Shown: positions 1 to 8,064, counted from the stretch's first letter. The stretch: DNA of 18,482 bases from an uncultured Synechococcus sp. (GCA_913050105.1 CAJWZN010000012.1:1-18482), one strand, 5' to 3'. A program made the numbers and translations. Notes: generated by a model not told the origin, from the letters alone.

Positions 1-343
1 GCGCCGCTGACGCGTCCAGTTCACTCAGTCCGCAATGGATGTCGAGCTGAGGCTTCAGAAGTTCTGATGCCTTCCGCACCTGCGGATTGCGGAGCACTGC
101 GGGATGGATCCCCAGTTCCCTGAGTGCAATATGCATGGCCTCTTCCGCCTGTCTGCGTTTGAGGTCTCCTTGTTCGATCAGGCAGGTCCCGTTGGCCAGC
201 GTTCCGGCGGCAAAGGCTCGGATGCTGCGAGCCAGTTCAAGACGTGCCACTTTGCGCTCTACCGCGTCCGGCAAGGGTTCAGCCAGGACTTGAACGTTGC
301 TGATGGCACTGCAGACCAACAGGACCACGAGCCAACGGGGCAT
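1..343 (-). CDS. secreted hypothetical protein, partial (3' end beyond the left edge)
   Basis: On the minus strand an open frame runs from an ATG at 343-341 off the left edge, giving about 114 residues with no stop. The first 22 or so residues look like a Sec signal peptide: MPRW, then a hydrophobic stretch (LVVLLVCSAISNVQV) ending LAEP, with likely cleavage after LA. The mature part is Arg/Glu/Leu-rich and helical-looking, with Cys in TCLIEQGDLKRRQAEEA and again in DIHCGLSEL. I do not recognise the family and infer only an exported or periplasmic protein. It lies 58 bases downstream of mtnD on the same strand and could be cotranscribed. The opposite-strand open frames here lack protein-like character and I treat them as shadows. 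Confidence 0.6.
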   Translation of the reverse strand, partial: MPRWLVVLLVCSAISNVQVLAEPLPDAVERKVARLELARSIRAFAAGTLANGTCLIEQGDLKRRQAEEAMHIALRELGIHPAVLRNPQVRKASELLKPQLDIHCGLSELDASAA

Positions 344-401
344 TCCACCGACACAGATGCACCAGCTTGCCGCTGACGTCGGTGTTGTGCAGGCCCTTGT
401 C

Positions 402-962
402 TCAATCCAGTCGCGGGTAGCGATCGGCGATGGGATTGCCTGTGAAACGTGCAACCCAGCCTGCACTGTTGTTGAAGAACCGCAGTGCGCAGAACGAGGG
501 CGCGGATCCCATGTCGAACCAGTGCCTGGTGCCGGCTGGCACATGGATCAGATCACCTTGCTCGCAGAGGACCAAAAGGACTTCCTCGTTGATATGGAGA
601 CAGAACAGCCCCTGACCTTCCACGAAGAAGCGAACTTCGTTTTCGGAATGGATGTGTTCCGCCAGGAATTTGCTGCGGAGCGCTGACCGCTCGGGATGGT
701 CCGGGTGGATGCGGATTGCATCGACCGTGACATATCCCTCGGCGGCCTGGATTCGATTGATTTCATTGGCATAGACACTAAGAATTTCAGCTTGATCGGC
801 ACCTTGAGTCAGGCTTCGACTGGTCGGCCACTGCTCAAAAGCGATTCCGCGAGCTCTCAGCTCGCGCTGAATGGAATCAGGGTCGATGCAAACGCGCTGG
901 GGAAGAGGCATCTCCCCGCAGACCGCTTCGCTCTGGTCTGGAAAGATGCTCAAACGACTCAT
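402..962 (-). CDS. mtnD: acireductone dioxygenase (ARD, cupin), methionine salvage
   Basis: A 186-residue protein with the usual ARD length and layout. It oxidises the acireductone intermediate of the methionine salvage pathway; depending on the bound metal (Fe or Ni), the family yields the methionine precursor 2-oxo-4-methylthiobutanoate or an off-pathway product. The cupin metal ligands are visible: H103, H105 and E109 in EHIHSENEVRFFVEG, and H147 in HVPAGTRHWFDMG. The start MSRLSIFPD at 962-960 matches the family's usual N-terminus. The frame stays open upstream to 1286, but that stretch lies over cobI and is not ARD-like. The gene is divergent from cobI, with fewer than 30 bases between the likely starts, so its promoter probably overlaps the start of cobI. 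Confidence 0.9.
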   Translation of the reverse strand: MSRLSIFPDQSEAVCGEMPLPQRVCIDPDSIQRELRARGIAFEQWPTSRSLTQGADQAEILSVYANEINRIQAAEGYVTVDAIRIHPDHPERSALRSKFLAEHIHSENEVRFFVEGQGLFCLHINEEVLLVLCEQGDLIHVPAGTRHWFDMGSAPSFCALRFFNNSAGWVARFTGNPIADRYPRLD

Positions 963-989
963 CGATCTGATCCATGAGGGAGCTCTCCG

Positions 990-1742
990 CTGTCCATCAT
1001 TGACCCCCCTCTCATCGCTCGCCTCACCCTGGTCGGCGTTGGTCCCGGAGATCCGGAACTGATGACTTTGGCGGCAGTTGACGCCATCAAGCAGGCCCAG
1101 GTTGTCGCATTCCCGGCTGTGAGTGATGGGGCGGAGAGCATGGCCGCTTCGATTGCAAAGCCCTGGATTCGTCCCGAACAGCGTCGACTCCCCCTTGTGT
1201 TTCCGATGGTGGAGGCCAGTGAACCCCGCCGTCAGGCATGGCATCAGGCGGCTGCGGCCCTTGCGGCCGAGGTGGCATGTGGCCATGCCGTGGTGATGTT
1301 GTGCGAAGGCGATGCGTCGCTGTTTGCGACCAGCAGCTATGTGGTTTTAGCTCTACAGCAGCGATTCCCTCGGTGTCCGCTGCGGGTGATTCCTGGCATT
1401 ACGGCCATGTCTGCGGCGGCGGCGGCAGGCGCCTGGCCCCTGGCTCTTCAGCAGGACCAGCTGCTGGTGATGCCATGTCCAGACCATCCCGAGGACCTGA
1501 TCACCACTCTTGCTGATGCCGCCCGTCAGGAACGGGTATTGGCACTGCTCAAGCTGGGACGACGCTGGAGTTGGGTTCGTCCTCTCCTTGAGCGGCAGGG
1601 ACTGCTGAAGGACACGCTTTTCGCCGAGCGGGTTGGCTGGGCAGATCAAAAGGTTTGCAGGGCGGATCTGCTTCCTGCCGGCCAGCGCCCCTACTTTTCG
1701 CTTCTGCTGATCCGTCAAACCTGGCCCGGGGTCATGCCATGA
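990..1742 (+). CDS. cobI: precorrin-2 C20-methyltransferase (CobI/CbiL family); start codon unclear
   Basis: SAM-dependent methyltransferase of the CobI/CbiL family, which methylates precorrin-2 at C20 in corrin ring (cobalamin) synthesis. Family hallmarks are the N-terminal glycine-rich LTLVGVGPGDPELMTL, the central GDASLFATSSYV and then VIPGITAMSAAAA. The conserved N-terminus is encoded from about 1023, upstream of the first in-frame ATG at 1062, so that ATG cannot be the real start. In-frame coding is closed by TGA at 975-977, and no ATG, GTG or TTG lies between. Candidates are CTG at 990 (7 bases after a GAGGGAG ribosome-binding site at 976-982), ATC at 996 or ATT at 999. I give CTG, for about 250 residues. 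An ATG at 974 would be in frame if one G of the GGG at 978-980 were absent. The gene converges on dus. Confidence 0.82.
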   Translation: MSIIDPPLIARLTLVGVGPGDPELMTLAAVDAIKQAQVVAFPAVSDGAESMAASIAKPWIRPEQRRLPLVFPMVEASEPRRQAWHQAAAALAAEVACGHAVVMLCEGDASLFATSSYVVLALQQRFPRCPLRVIPGITAMSAAAAAGAWPLALQQDQLLVMPCPDHPEDLITTLADAARQERVLALLKLGRRWSWVRPLLERQGLLKDTLFAERVGWADQKVCRADLLPAGQRPYFSLLLIRQTWPGVMP

Positions 1743-1772
1743 CCGGATCGAGAGCTTGATCGGCCAGCTTCA

Positions 1773-2765
1773 TCAATCCAGCTCCTGCAGTTGACGGTCC
1801 AACAGGTCGAGGGCCTCGGCTGAAGTCGGGGCTCGCATCAAGGCATGGCGTAGTTGCGGTGCGCCGGGGAAACCAATGCAGGTCCAGCCCATATGTTTCC
1901 TGGCGATCAGAAGACCATGCTCCCCCCGGGCTTCCACCAGAGCCAGCAGCTGCTCTTTTGCCAGTAGCAACCGCTCCGCAGGCCCCGGAGTGGACGGCAC
2001 CGCTCGCCCGGCCAGGGCGGCATCGATCTGGCCCACAAGCCATGGAGCTCCCATGGTGCCTCGGCCCACCATCACGCCCGCTGCCCCGGTCTGCCGCAGG
2101 CAACGCAGGGCATCGTCGGGGGTTTTGATATCACCATTGGCAATCAGCGGAATGGTGAGCGCTTGTTTCACCGCGGCGATCGCGTCCCAGTCGGCATTGC
2201 CTTTGAAATGTTGCTCACGTGTGCGGCCGTGCAGGGTGAGCAGCTGCGCGCCGGCCTCCTGCAGCTGTCGGCACCATTGCACTGGTTTTGCGTTGCTGCC
2301 GCACCAGCCCAGACGGGTCTTCACCGTGACTGGAATTTGAACTGCATCCGCTACTGCTGCAACGATTCGGCGGGCTAAATCAGGATCCTGAATGAGGCCG
2401 GAGCCGCCTCCCTTACGTGCGATCTTGCGCACGGGACATCCCATGTTGATGTCGATCAGATAAGCCCCCGCGGCCTCGGCCCGTCGGGCGGCATCGGCCA
2501 TCGAGTGCGGCCTGTGGTCGAACAGCTGAACACCGATCGGTCCTTTTTCTTCTGAGAGTTCCTCCACCTTCCCGAGGCCGTGCCCCATTTCCAGGCTGGT
2601 TGCATTCACCATCTCGGTGAAGAGCAGCGCCTCGGGTGCCCAACGCCGCACCAGCCGGCGGAAGATCCTGTCGCTGACGCCCGCAAGCGGGGACTGGAGC
2701 ACGCGACAGGTGAGCTCACGGGGGCGGCCGCGGCCGGGAAGCTGGATCGTTGGAGAGGCAAGCAT
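1773..2765 (-). CDS. dus: tRNA-dihydrouridine synthase (DusB-like)
   Basis: A 330-residue FMN enzyme that reduces uridines in the tRNA D-loop to dihydrouridine. The TIM barrel opens with VLQSPLAGVSD (residues 22-32). The catalytic Cys is C110 in NMGCPVRKIARKGGGSG. K149 (VKTRLGW) and H179 (LTLHGRTREQ) are the usual substrate/FMN residues, and ANGDIKT and GVMVGRGTMGAPWL form the phosphate-binding end. The layout is most like DusB, but I cannot settle the subfamily by eye. The gene converges on cobI, 30 bases away, and diverges from the DUF1823 gene with only six bases between start codons. No good ribosome-binding site precedes this ATG, so a slightly later start is possible. Confidence 0.9.
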   Translation of the reverse strand: MLASPTIQLPGRGRPRELTCRVLQSPLAGVSDRIFRRLVRRWAPEALLFTEMVNATSLEMGHGLGKVEELSEEKGPIGVQLFDHRPHSMADAARRAEAAGAYLIDINMGCPVRKIARKGGGSGLIQDPDLARRIVAAVADAVQIPVTVKTRLGWCGSNAKPVQWCRQLQEAGAQLLTLHGRTREQHFKGNADWDAIAAVKQALTIPLIANGDIKTPDDALRCLRQTGAAGVMVGRGTMGAPWLVGQIDAALAGRAVPSTPGPAERLLLAKEQLLALVEARGEHGLLIARKHMGWTCIGFPGAPQLRHALMRAPTSAEALDLLDRQLQELD

Positions 2766-2776
2766 GGGTCCATGCT
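2761..2776. promoter_or_regulatory. perfect inverted repeat spanning two divergent start codons
   Basis: AGCATGG-GT-CCATGCT has two perfect 7-bp arms with a 2-bp spacer. The left arm contains the reverse-strand ATG of dus (2765-2763) and the right arm the ATG of the DUF1823 gene (2772-2774), so the two starts are placed symmetrically. The dyad is clear from the sequence. Whether a protein binds it, or whether it is a by-product of two facing ATGs, cannot be decided here. Confidence 0.4.
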
Positions 2777-3242
2777 GCCGATCGATGTGACTGCCCTTTG
2801 GCCTCTCAGCCGGGATCTGTTGGTTCAGATCCTCGAAGACCGCTGCAGTGATCGTTTTGTCTGCGAGCGCATCTGGGAGCGGCTGGGGTACCGCGAGGTC
2901 TCGGCTGGGTCATGGGGTGCCGGCCCCGAAACGCCTGCTGAGTGGTCGGATGCTTTCCCTGAGGCGCCCCAGTTGATTGCTGAACGTCCCCCTTCCGTTC
3001 GGCTGACCCGCTCGATCGCCAAGCCCCACAAGCAGCTGCTGAAGCAGCAGCTGGCCTTCTCGGGGTATCGCATCGGTGAGCTCTACCCCCGGCGCACCCG
3101 CCGGGCGACGGCGGTGAACTGGTTGCTGGCCTGGCTGGCGGAGCGAAATGAGCCATTGAGAGATCAGGGGCCTCTGGCACCTGATCTCCCTGCTCCAACG
3201 AATCCGGTTTTTGGCCATCCCGGTGATCTGCCGGTGACCTGA
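2772..3242 (+). CDS. DUF1823 family protein, function unknown
   Basis: A 156-residue protein that resembles the cyanobacterial DUF1823 family, which has no established function. Family-like segments are LSRDLLVQILEDRCSD (12-27), WERLGYRE (35-42), RPPSVRLTRSIAKPHKQLLK (72-91) and FSGYRIGELYPRRTRRATAV (96-115). The last 30 or so residues are Pro-rich and look variable. There is no signal peptide or membrane segment, so it is probably soluble. I chose the ATG at 2772 because conserved-looking sequence begins about 11 residues later; the frame extends upstream to 2580, but that part lies antisense to dus. A purine-rich GGAGAGG at 2752-2758 is rather far from this ATG (13 bases). Confidence 0.78.
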   Translation: MLPIDVTALWPLSRDLLVQILEDRCSDRFVCERIWERLGYREVSAGSWGAGPETPAEWSDAFPEAPQLIAERPPSVRLTRSIAKPHKQLLKQQLAFSGYRIGELYPRRTRRATAVNWLLAWLAERNEPLRDQGPLAPDLPAPTNPVFGHPGDLPVT

Positions 3243-3315
3243 CGTGGAAGTGAAGGTTTAAGCCTGGATGCTCACGTGGGTGCCTGGCGGTCTGATTTGT
3301 ATTTCATGCGTCGCC

Positions 3316-3345
3316 TTGACAAGTCTTTGGTTTCTCGGGTCTGTA
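3316..3345 (+). promoter_or_regulatory. possible sigma-70-type promoter for the der run
   Basis: The 132-base gap before der holds a consensus -35 box, TTGACA, at 3316-3321. The best -10 match about 18 bases later (TCTGTA, 3340-3345) is poor. This is the largest gap before the six-gene plus-strand run, so a promoter is expected here, but the exact site is a guess. Confidence 0.3.
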
Positions 3346-3374
3346 GGGTCAGGGATTGAACCAAGCCTCGCCCT

Positions 3375-4742
3375 GTGGCGCGTCCCGTCGTTGCCATTAT
3401 CGGACGCCCCAACGTTGGCAAGTCCACCCTGGTGAACCGTCTCTGTCGTAGTCGAGAGGCGATTGTTCATGACCAGCCGGGTGTAACCCGGGACCGGACC
3501 TATCAGGACGGTTACTGGGGTGATCGTGAATTCAAGGTGGTGGACACCGGTGGTCTGGTGTTCGACGACGACAGCGAGTTTCTGCCGGAAATCCGCGAGC
3601 AGGCTTCTCTGGCCCTCGAGGAGGCAAGTGTGGCGGTGGTGATCGTGGATGGTCAGCAGGGAATAACAGCGGCAGATGAATCGATCGCGGATTTTCTCCG
3701 CAGCCGTTCCTGTCCCACGTTGCTGGCGGTGAACAAGTGTGAGTCGCCGGAGCAGGGGCTTGCCATGGCGGCTGAGTTCTGGAGTCTCGGTCTGGGAGAG
3801 CCCCACCCGATTTCGTCGATCCACGGTGTGGGCACCGGAGATCTGCTCGATCAGGTGCTGACCTTCCTGCCGCCGAAGGATGAGGAAGGCGACGAGGAAG
3901 AGCCGATCCAGATGGCGATCATCGGTCGACCCAATGTGGGCAAATCCAGTCTGCTCAATGCCATCTGTGGTGAGCAGCGAGCCATCGTCAGCCCCATTCG
4001 AGGGACCACCCGCGACACGATCGATACGAGCATCGTCCGGGAGAACCGACCCTGGCGGCTGGTCGACACCGCTGGTATCCGTCGCCGCAGGAGCGTGAAT
4101 TACGGGCCTGAGTTCTTCGGTATCAACCGCAGTTTCAAGGCCATCAACAGAAGCGACGTCTGTGTGTTGGTGATTGATGTCCTTGATGGGGTCACCGAGC
4201 AGGATCAGCGGCTGGCAGGGCGCATTGAAGAGGACGGTCGTGCCTGCGTTGTGGTTGTGAACAAATGGGATGCGGTGGAGAAGGACAGCCACACAATGTC
4301 GGCCATGGAGAAGGAGCTGAGGGCCAAGCTTTATTTCCTGGACTGGGCTCCGATGCTGTTCACTTCGGCCCTGACGGGGCAAAGGGTGCAGAGCATTTTT
4401 GCCCTTGCAGCTCTTGCGGTCGAGCAGCACCGTCGTCGCGTCAGCACCTCCGTGGTCAACGAGGTGCTCAAGGAGGCTCTGAGCTGGCGGAGTCCTCCCA
4501 CCACCCGCGGTGGACGTCAAGGACGCTTGTATTACGGCACTCAGGTGGCCAGCCGGCCGCCCAGCTTCACCCTGTTTGTCAATGATCCCAAGCTTTTCGG
4601 GGACACCTACCGGCGTTATGTGGAACGTCAGATTCGGGAGGGTCTTGGCTTTGATGGAACGCCGTTGAAGCTGTACTGGCGAGGCAAGCAGCAGAGAGAT
4701 GCGGAGCGTGATCTGGCCCGTCAGCAGAGCCGCCAGAGCTGA
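3375..4742 (+). CDS. der: ribosome-assembly GTPase Der (EngA)
   Basis: A 455-residue double-GTPase that acts in late assembly of the 50S ribosomal subunit. G domain 1 starts at once: GRPNVGKS at 10-17, DTGG for G3, NKCE for G4. After an acidic linker ([10 protein letters not shown]), G domain 2 has [17 protein letters not shown] and NKWD. The C-terminal KH-like domain is seen in [22 protein letters not shown] and LKLYWRGK. The GTG at 3375 gives the family N-terminus [17 protein letters not shown] directly, so it is secure although no good ribosome-binding site precedes it. The stop is three bases from the next start, implying coupled translation with ecfT. G4 of the first domain reads NKCE rather than NKxD, a mild change. 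A 420-residue open frame on the opposite strand (3258-4520) is a compositional shadow. Confidence 0.97.
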   Translation: MARPVVAIIGRPNVGKSTLVNRLCRSREAIVHDQPGVTRDRTYQDGYWGDREFKVVDTGGLVFDDDSEFLPEIREQASLALEEASVAVVIVDGQQGITAADESIADFLRSRSCPTLLAVNKCESPEQGLAMAAEFWSLGLGEPHPISSIHGVGTGDLLDQVLTFLPPKDEEGDEEEPIQMAIIGRPNVGKSSLLNAICGEQRAIVSPIRGTTRDTIDTSIVRENRPWRLVDTAGIRRRRSVNYGPEFFGINRSFKAINRSDVCVLVIDVLDGVTEQDQRLAGRIEEDGRACVVVVNKWDAVEKDSHTMSAMEKELRAKLYFLDWAPMLFTSALTGQRVQSIFALAALAVEQHRRRVSTSVVNEVLKEALSWRSPPTTRGGRQGRLYYGTQVASRPPSFTLFVNDPKLFGDTYRRYVERQIREGLGFDGTPLKLYWRGKQQRDAERDLARQQSRQS

Positions 4743-4745
4743 AGG

Positions 4746-5624
4746 ATGGACTGGCTGCGGCAGATCCCCATTGGCCAGTACGTGGAAGGTCCGAAGTGCT
4801 GGTTGCGTCGCCTTGATCCCCGGTTGAAGCTCGGCTGGTCGTTGCTTTTTTTGTTGACTCCGGTGCTGGCGGGGCCCATCTGGCGAGTGTCCCTGGTGTT
4901 GGTTCTGCTGCTCCTCACCGCAGCAAGCGGGCTGCCGAGGCGACTCTGGTGGCGCTCTCTGGGTGTTCTCACCTTGCTGGCTCTCAGCGTTGGGTTGCTG
5001 TCGATGTTTTTGCCAGCGACGGATCCCGCGGCTGCTCTGGCCCTGCGCCCTCCCGATGAACTTTCGGGTGCTCTGATCGAAGGGCCGCGTTGGGATGTGC
5101 TGCGTTTCGGTCCGCTTCGGGTGGACCGGGCCTCTCTGCTGTTGGGCTTGCGCACCTCAACGCTGCTGTTCACTGTGATACACAGCGTCAATCTGGTGCT
5201 GCTCAGCACACCCCCAGAGGATCTGGTTTGGGCGCTCTCCTGGCTTCTGAAACCGCTGCTGTGGCTGGGGCTTCCCATGGAGCGACTCGGGTTTCAGCTG
5301 CTTCTGGCCCTGCGTTTTCTCCCACTTGTCCAGGAGGAACTTCAAAACCTTCTGCGATCCCTTGCGGGTCGCGCCGTCAATTTGCGACAACTCGGGTTCA
5401 AGGCGTCCTTCGGGCTTGTCCTCGCGGTTGGTGAACGGTTGTTGGCCAACATCCTGCTTCGCGCTGAGCAAGGTGCTGATGCTCTTGTGGCGCGGGGAGG
5501 GCAGGTGTTGGATCCTTCAACCTTTCGTTTACCCAGGGAACAAGCCAGGCTTTGGCTCAACGGTCTGGCCGCGCTGTTGCTGCCGATGACTGTCGTGCTG
5601 CGTGTTCTGTACGGTGCTTCTTAA
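4746..5624 (+). CDS. ECF transporter T component (CbiQ/EcfT family membrane protein)
   Basis: A 292-residue membrane protein of the CbiQ/EcfT family, the energy-coupling subunit linking ABC ATPases to a substrate-binding S component for vitamins or Ni/Co. It opens with a soluble WLRRLDPRLKLGWSL segment, then hydrophobic stretches near 32-60, 70-92, 130-155, 162-178 and 270-290. The family's coupling helices lie about 180-255: RFLPLVQEELQNLLRS, then an Ala-Arg-Gly motif at 249-251 (ALVARGG). The first expected ARG motif is only a degenerate AGRAV near 207. No ATPase or S-component gene is in the window, so the substrate is unknown and partners must be encoded elsewhere. It starts three bases after der. 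A symbol is withheld because ecfT and cbiQ cannot be told apart without those partners. Confidence 0.85.
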   Translation: MDWLRQIPIGQYVEGPKCWLRRLDPRLKLGWSLLFLLTPVLAGPIWRVSLVLVLLLLTAASGLPRRLWWRSLGVLTLLALSVGLLSMFLPATDPAAALALRPPDELSGALIEGPRWDVLRFGPLRVDRASLLLGLRTSTLLFTVIHSVNLVLLSTPPEDLVWALSWLLKPLLWLGLPMERLGFQLLLALRFLPLVQEELQNLLRSLAGRAVNLRQLGFKASFGLVLAVGERLLANILLRAEQGADALVARGGQVLDPSTFRLPREQARLWLNGLAALLLPMTVVLRVLYGAS

Positions 5625-5638
5625 GGAAGATTGCCTAC

Positions 5639-5905
5639 ATGGCTGCAGAGCGCTATCTCAATCACCCCACCTTTGGGATGCTTTACCTCGTGGCTCCTGC
5701 TGGTGAAGGGCGAGATGTTTACGCCACGTTGTATGCGCAGAGGATGTTCTTTCTGGTGACATTGCAGCCCAGGGGTGCGCAGTTCGAGGTGATTCCCTAC
5801 GGCGATGCCCGGCACCATGCCGATGTTCATCTGCAACGTTGCCACCGCTCGGGTGCCCCCGATCTCAAGGATTGGAAGCAGTTATTTGACCAGACCTTCA
5901 TCTAG
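5639..5905 (+). CDS. pipX: PipX, PII-interacting transcriptional coactivator
   Basis: An 88-residue protein closely resembling cyanobacterial PipX: YLNHPTFGMLY at 6-16, then the Tudor-like core TLYAQRMFFLVTLQPRGAQF, then C-terminal helices ending LFDQTFI. PipX is known to switch partner with the carbon/nitrogen state: it binds NtcA when 2-oxoglutarate is high, boosting nitrogen-control promoters, and is held by PII (GlnB) when it is low. The ATG at 5639 is preceded by AAGGAAGA overlapping the ecfT stop, a good ribosome-binding site. Only three bases separate its stop from the pipY start, the conserved cyanobacterial arrangement. Confidence 0.95.
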   Translation: MAAERYLNHPTFGMLYLVAPAGEGRDVYATLYAQRMFFLVTLQPRGAQFEVIPYGDARHHADVHLQRCHRSGAPDLKDWKQLFDQTFI

Positions 5906-5908
5906 GCC

Positions 5909-6571
5909 TTGAACAGTTCCCTTGCTGAACGCTGGATGCATCTACGGGAGGAACTCCCCGCCTCAGCCGGGCTGCTTGCTGTCAGCAAAGGTCATCCATC
6001 CAGTTCGATTCGGGCCCTTGCCAAGCTCGGTCAGCGGGCCTTCGGTGAGAGTCGGCTTCAGGAGGCTCTGCCGAAACAAGAGGATCTGGCGGATCTCGAC
6101 ATTGAATGGCATTTCATCGGACGTCTGCAGAGCAACAAGGTCCGCTCCGTTGTGAAGGCTTTTTCAGTCATTCATTCAGTCGACTCTCTGGCCCTGGCTG
6201 AGCGCATGTCTCGCATCTCTTCCGAGGAAGAGGTTTCTCCGTCCGTGCTGCTTCAGGTCAAGTTGCGGCCCGATCCGAGCAAAGGTGGTTTTGACGCAAA
6301 TCAGCTGCAATCTGTCTGGCCGCAGATTTCCACTCTTCCAGCCATGCGAGTTGTCGGGTTGATGACAATGGCTCCCATGGAGTGCCCTGCGATCGATCGG
6401 CAGGCTTTGTTCCGCGAATGCCGCGATCTGGCTGATCACCTGGCTTTGCCGGATTGTTCGATGGGGATGAGTGGTGATTGGCGGGAGGCCGCAGCTGCGG
6501 GCAGCACCTGGTTGCGTTTGGGTTCAACGCTGTTTGGGGCTCGGCCGGTGTCAGGGCCGGCCATGGGCTGA
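5909..6571 (+). CDS. pipY: PipY, YggS/PLPBP-family pyridoxal-phosphate homeostasis protein
   Basis: A 220-residue single-domain PLP-binding protein (YggS/PROSC/PLPBP family). It binds PLP without a known catalytic reaction and affects vitamin B6 and amino/keto acid balance; in cyanobacteria it is linked with PipX genetically and functionally. The PLP lysine is K27 in LLAVSKGHP. Further family motifs are FGESRLQE, IEWHFIGRLQSNKVR, VGLMTMAP, SMGMSGDWREA and the final LRLGSTLFGAR. It begins at a TTG three bases after the pipX stop. An in-frame ATG at 5936 is possible but would drop family-typical N-terminal residues. It is probably translationally coupled to pipX. Confidence 0.93.
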   Translation: MNSSLAERWMHLREELPASAGLLAVSKGHPSSSIRALAKLGQRAFGESRLQEALPKQEDLADLDIEWHFIGRLQSNKVRSVVKAFSVIHSVDSLALAERMSRISSEEEVSPSVLLQVKLRPDPSKGGFDANQLQSVWPQISTLPAMRVVGLMTMAPMECPAIDRQALFRECRDLADHLALPDCSMGMSGDWREAAAAGSTWLRLGSTLFGARPVSGPAMG

Positions 6572-6637
6572 CTTGCTGAGGATTGGCTGAAACGTTATTC
6601 AAGGTCATAGGTGTTCCCCGTCTCCGGGAGCCCCGCC

Positions 6638-7231
6638 ATGTCTCAGCCTGAGAGGAGTTCCAAGGTGTCGCTCATTTCCCGCCTGCGTGCTGTCGTCGCT
6701 GGTGACGATTATCTCGATGGCGATCTGGATGATTTGGTCTACGACGACGATCAAGTGGAGCAAGACCAACGGGCGGCCCAGGCCGACGGTGGAGCCCTTG
6801 CCACACTTGGTGACAGCAACCCCTTCGATCTTGGCGACAGCCTGCCCGGATCGAATGTGATCGGTATGCCAGGAATCAGCTCGGCCGCTGCGGAAGTCAA
6901 CCTGATGGAACCCCGCAGCTTCGATGAGATGCCTCGGGCCATTCAGGCTCTGCGCGAGCGCAAAACGGTCATCCTCAACCTCACGATGATGGAGCCCGAT
7001 CAGGCTCAAAGAGCCGTTGATTTCGTTGCCGGTGGCACCTTTGCCATCGATGGCCACCAAGAGCGTGTTGGCGAGAGCATCTTTCTCTTTGCTCCCAGCT
7101 GCGTCACGGTGACGAACACAAGCCATGAAGAATCGTCTTCCCCAACCGTGGTGAGCCGTGAGATGGATGTGGCCGAGCAGCCTGATGCGGCGGCAGCTCC
7201 ATCACCTGCTTGGGGCGCTGCCGCCCTCTGA
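6638..7231 (+). CDS. sepF: SepF cell-division protein (FtsZ-ring component)
   Basis: A protein of about 197 residues with the SepF layout: an N-terminal helix ([15 protein letters not shown]) that would bind membrane, a long acidic low-complexity linker rich in Asp, and a C-terminal SepF core near 92-162 ([26 protein letters not shown] read in parts, then [15 protein letters not shown] and [13 protein letters not shown]). SepF tethers and bundles FtsZ filaments at the division site. I prefer the ATG at 6638 because GGGAG lies at 6626-6630, 7 bases upstream. The frame is also open from a GTG at 6611, which would add nine residues. It follows pipY by 66 bases, in the usual cyanobacterial order before proC. 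Confidence 0.92.
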   Translation: MSQPERSSKVSLISRLRAVVAGDDYLDGDLDDLVYDDDQVEQDQRAAQADGGALATLGDSNPFDLGDSLPGSNVIGMPGISSAAAEVNLMEPRSFDEMPRAIQALRERKTVILNLTMMEPDQAQRAVDFVAGGTFAIDGHQERVGESIFLFAPSCVTVTNTSHEESSSPTVVSREMDVAEQPDAAAAPSPAWGAAAL

Positions 7232-7242
7232 GGTCGTTCAGC

Positions 7243-8058
7243 GTGTCTCCTCCTTCCATCGGTGTGATCGGCCTGGGCCGTATGGCCCAGGCTCTGATTG
7301 AACCCCTGATCGCGTCCGGCTCCGTTGATCCGGATCAGGTGACTGCTGTTGTTGGTCGTCCGGAATCAGCTGCAGCGTTGAAGCAGGGTGTTTTCGGTCG
7401 GTGCGTCATTCATTCCGCTGAGTCGGCCGAAGCGGCGGAGGTGCTGACGGCTCCTTTGCAGCTGTTGGCCATCAAGCCCCAGCAGGTTGAGCATGCGGCC
7501 GCTTCATTGCCAGCTGTCGGTGGTTCTCCTCTCCTGGTGTCGGTCCTCGCAGGGGTCAACCTGTCCCGGTTGGAGCGGTTGTTTCCCTCTCATCGCGTGG
7601 TGCGCGCAGTGCCGAACACACCCGCACTGGTAGGCCAGGGGCTAACAGCCCTGGCCTGGGGGGACAATGTTTCTTCCTCTCAACGCCAAGAGGTTCAGGC
7701 TCTCTTCGCTGGGGTTGGCGAGGTTTTGGAGCTGGCTGAAGAGAAGCTCGATGCTTTTTTGGCACTGACGTCCTCAGGTCCGGCTTTTGTCGCTCTTGTG
7801 GCGGAAGCGATGGCAGATGGAGCTGTGGCGGCTGGGTTGCCCCGTGATCTGGCCCAGCGTCTGGCCCATCGCACCCTGGCTGGTTCAGCAGCCTTGTTGG
7901 ATCAGCGCCAGCTTCACCCTGCGTCGTTGAAGGATATGGTCGCCTCCCCGGGTGGCACCACCATCGCCGGAGTCCGTGCTCTGGAGCGTGGAGGTTTGCG
8001 TTCGGCACTGATGGAAGCTGTCATCGCCGCAGCGGAGCGCAGCCGAGAGCTGGCCTGA
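7243..8058 (+). CDS. proC: pyrroline-5-carboxylate reductase
   Basis: A 271-residue NAD(P)H-dependent enzyme catalysing the last step of proline synthesis, reduction of 1-pyrroline-5-carboxylate. The N-terminal Rossmann motif is GVIGLGRMA (7-15). AIKPQQV and VRAVPNTPALVGQGLTAL follow, and the C-terminal family signature is ASPGGTTIAGVRALERGG. I chose the GTG at 7243 because GAGG at 7230-7233 is 9 bases upstream and the Rossmann fold begins almost at once. An upstream in-frame TTG at 7210 would overlap sepF and add eleven unconserved-looking residues. It ends the der-to-proC run and converges on the glycosyltransferase gene. Confidence 0.95.
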   Translation: MSPPSIGVIGLGRMAQALIEPLIASGSVDPDQVTAVVGRPESAAALKQGVFGRCVIHSAESAEAAEVLTAPLQLLAIKPQQVEHAAASLPAVGGSPLLVSVLAGVNLSRLERLFPSHRVVRAVPNTPALVGQGLTALAWGDNVSSSQRQEVQALFAGVGEVLELAEEKLDAFLALTSSGPAFVALVAEAMADGAVAAGLPRDLAQRLAHRTLAGSAALLDQRQLHPASLKDMVASPGGTTIAGVRALERGGLRSALMEAVIAAAERSRELA

Positions 8059-8064
8059 TCAGGA

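Noticed and set aside
963..1286. Upstream extension of the mtnD frame to 1286 (minus strand)
   Set aside because: It lies antisense to the conserved cobI coding region and shows no ARD-like sequence; the family N-terminus begins at 962.
3258..4520. 420-codon open frame on the minus strand over der
   Set aside because: Der has full motif support on the plus strand. The antisense product is low-complexity and unlike any protein, a GC-rich codon-position shadow.
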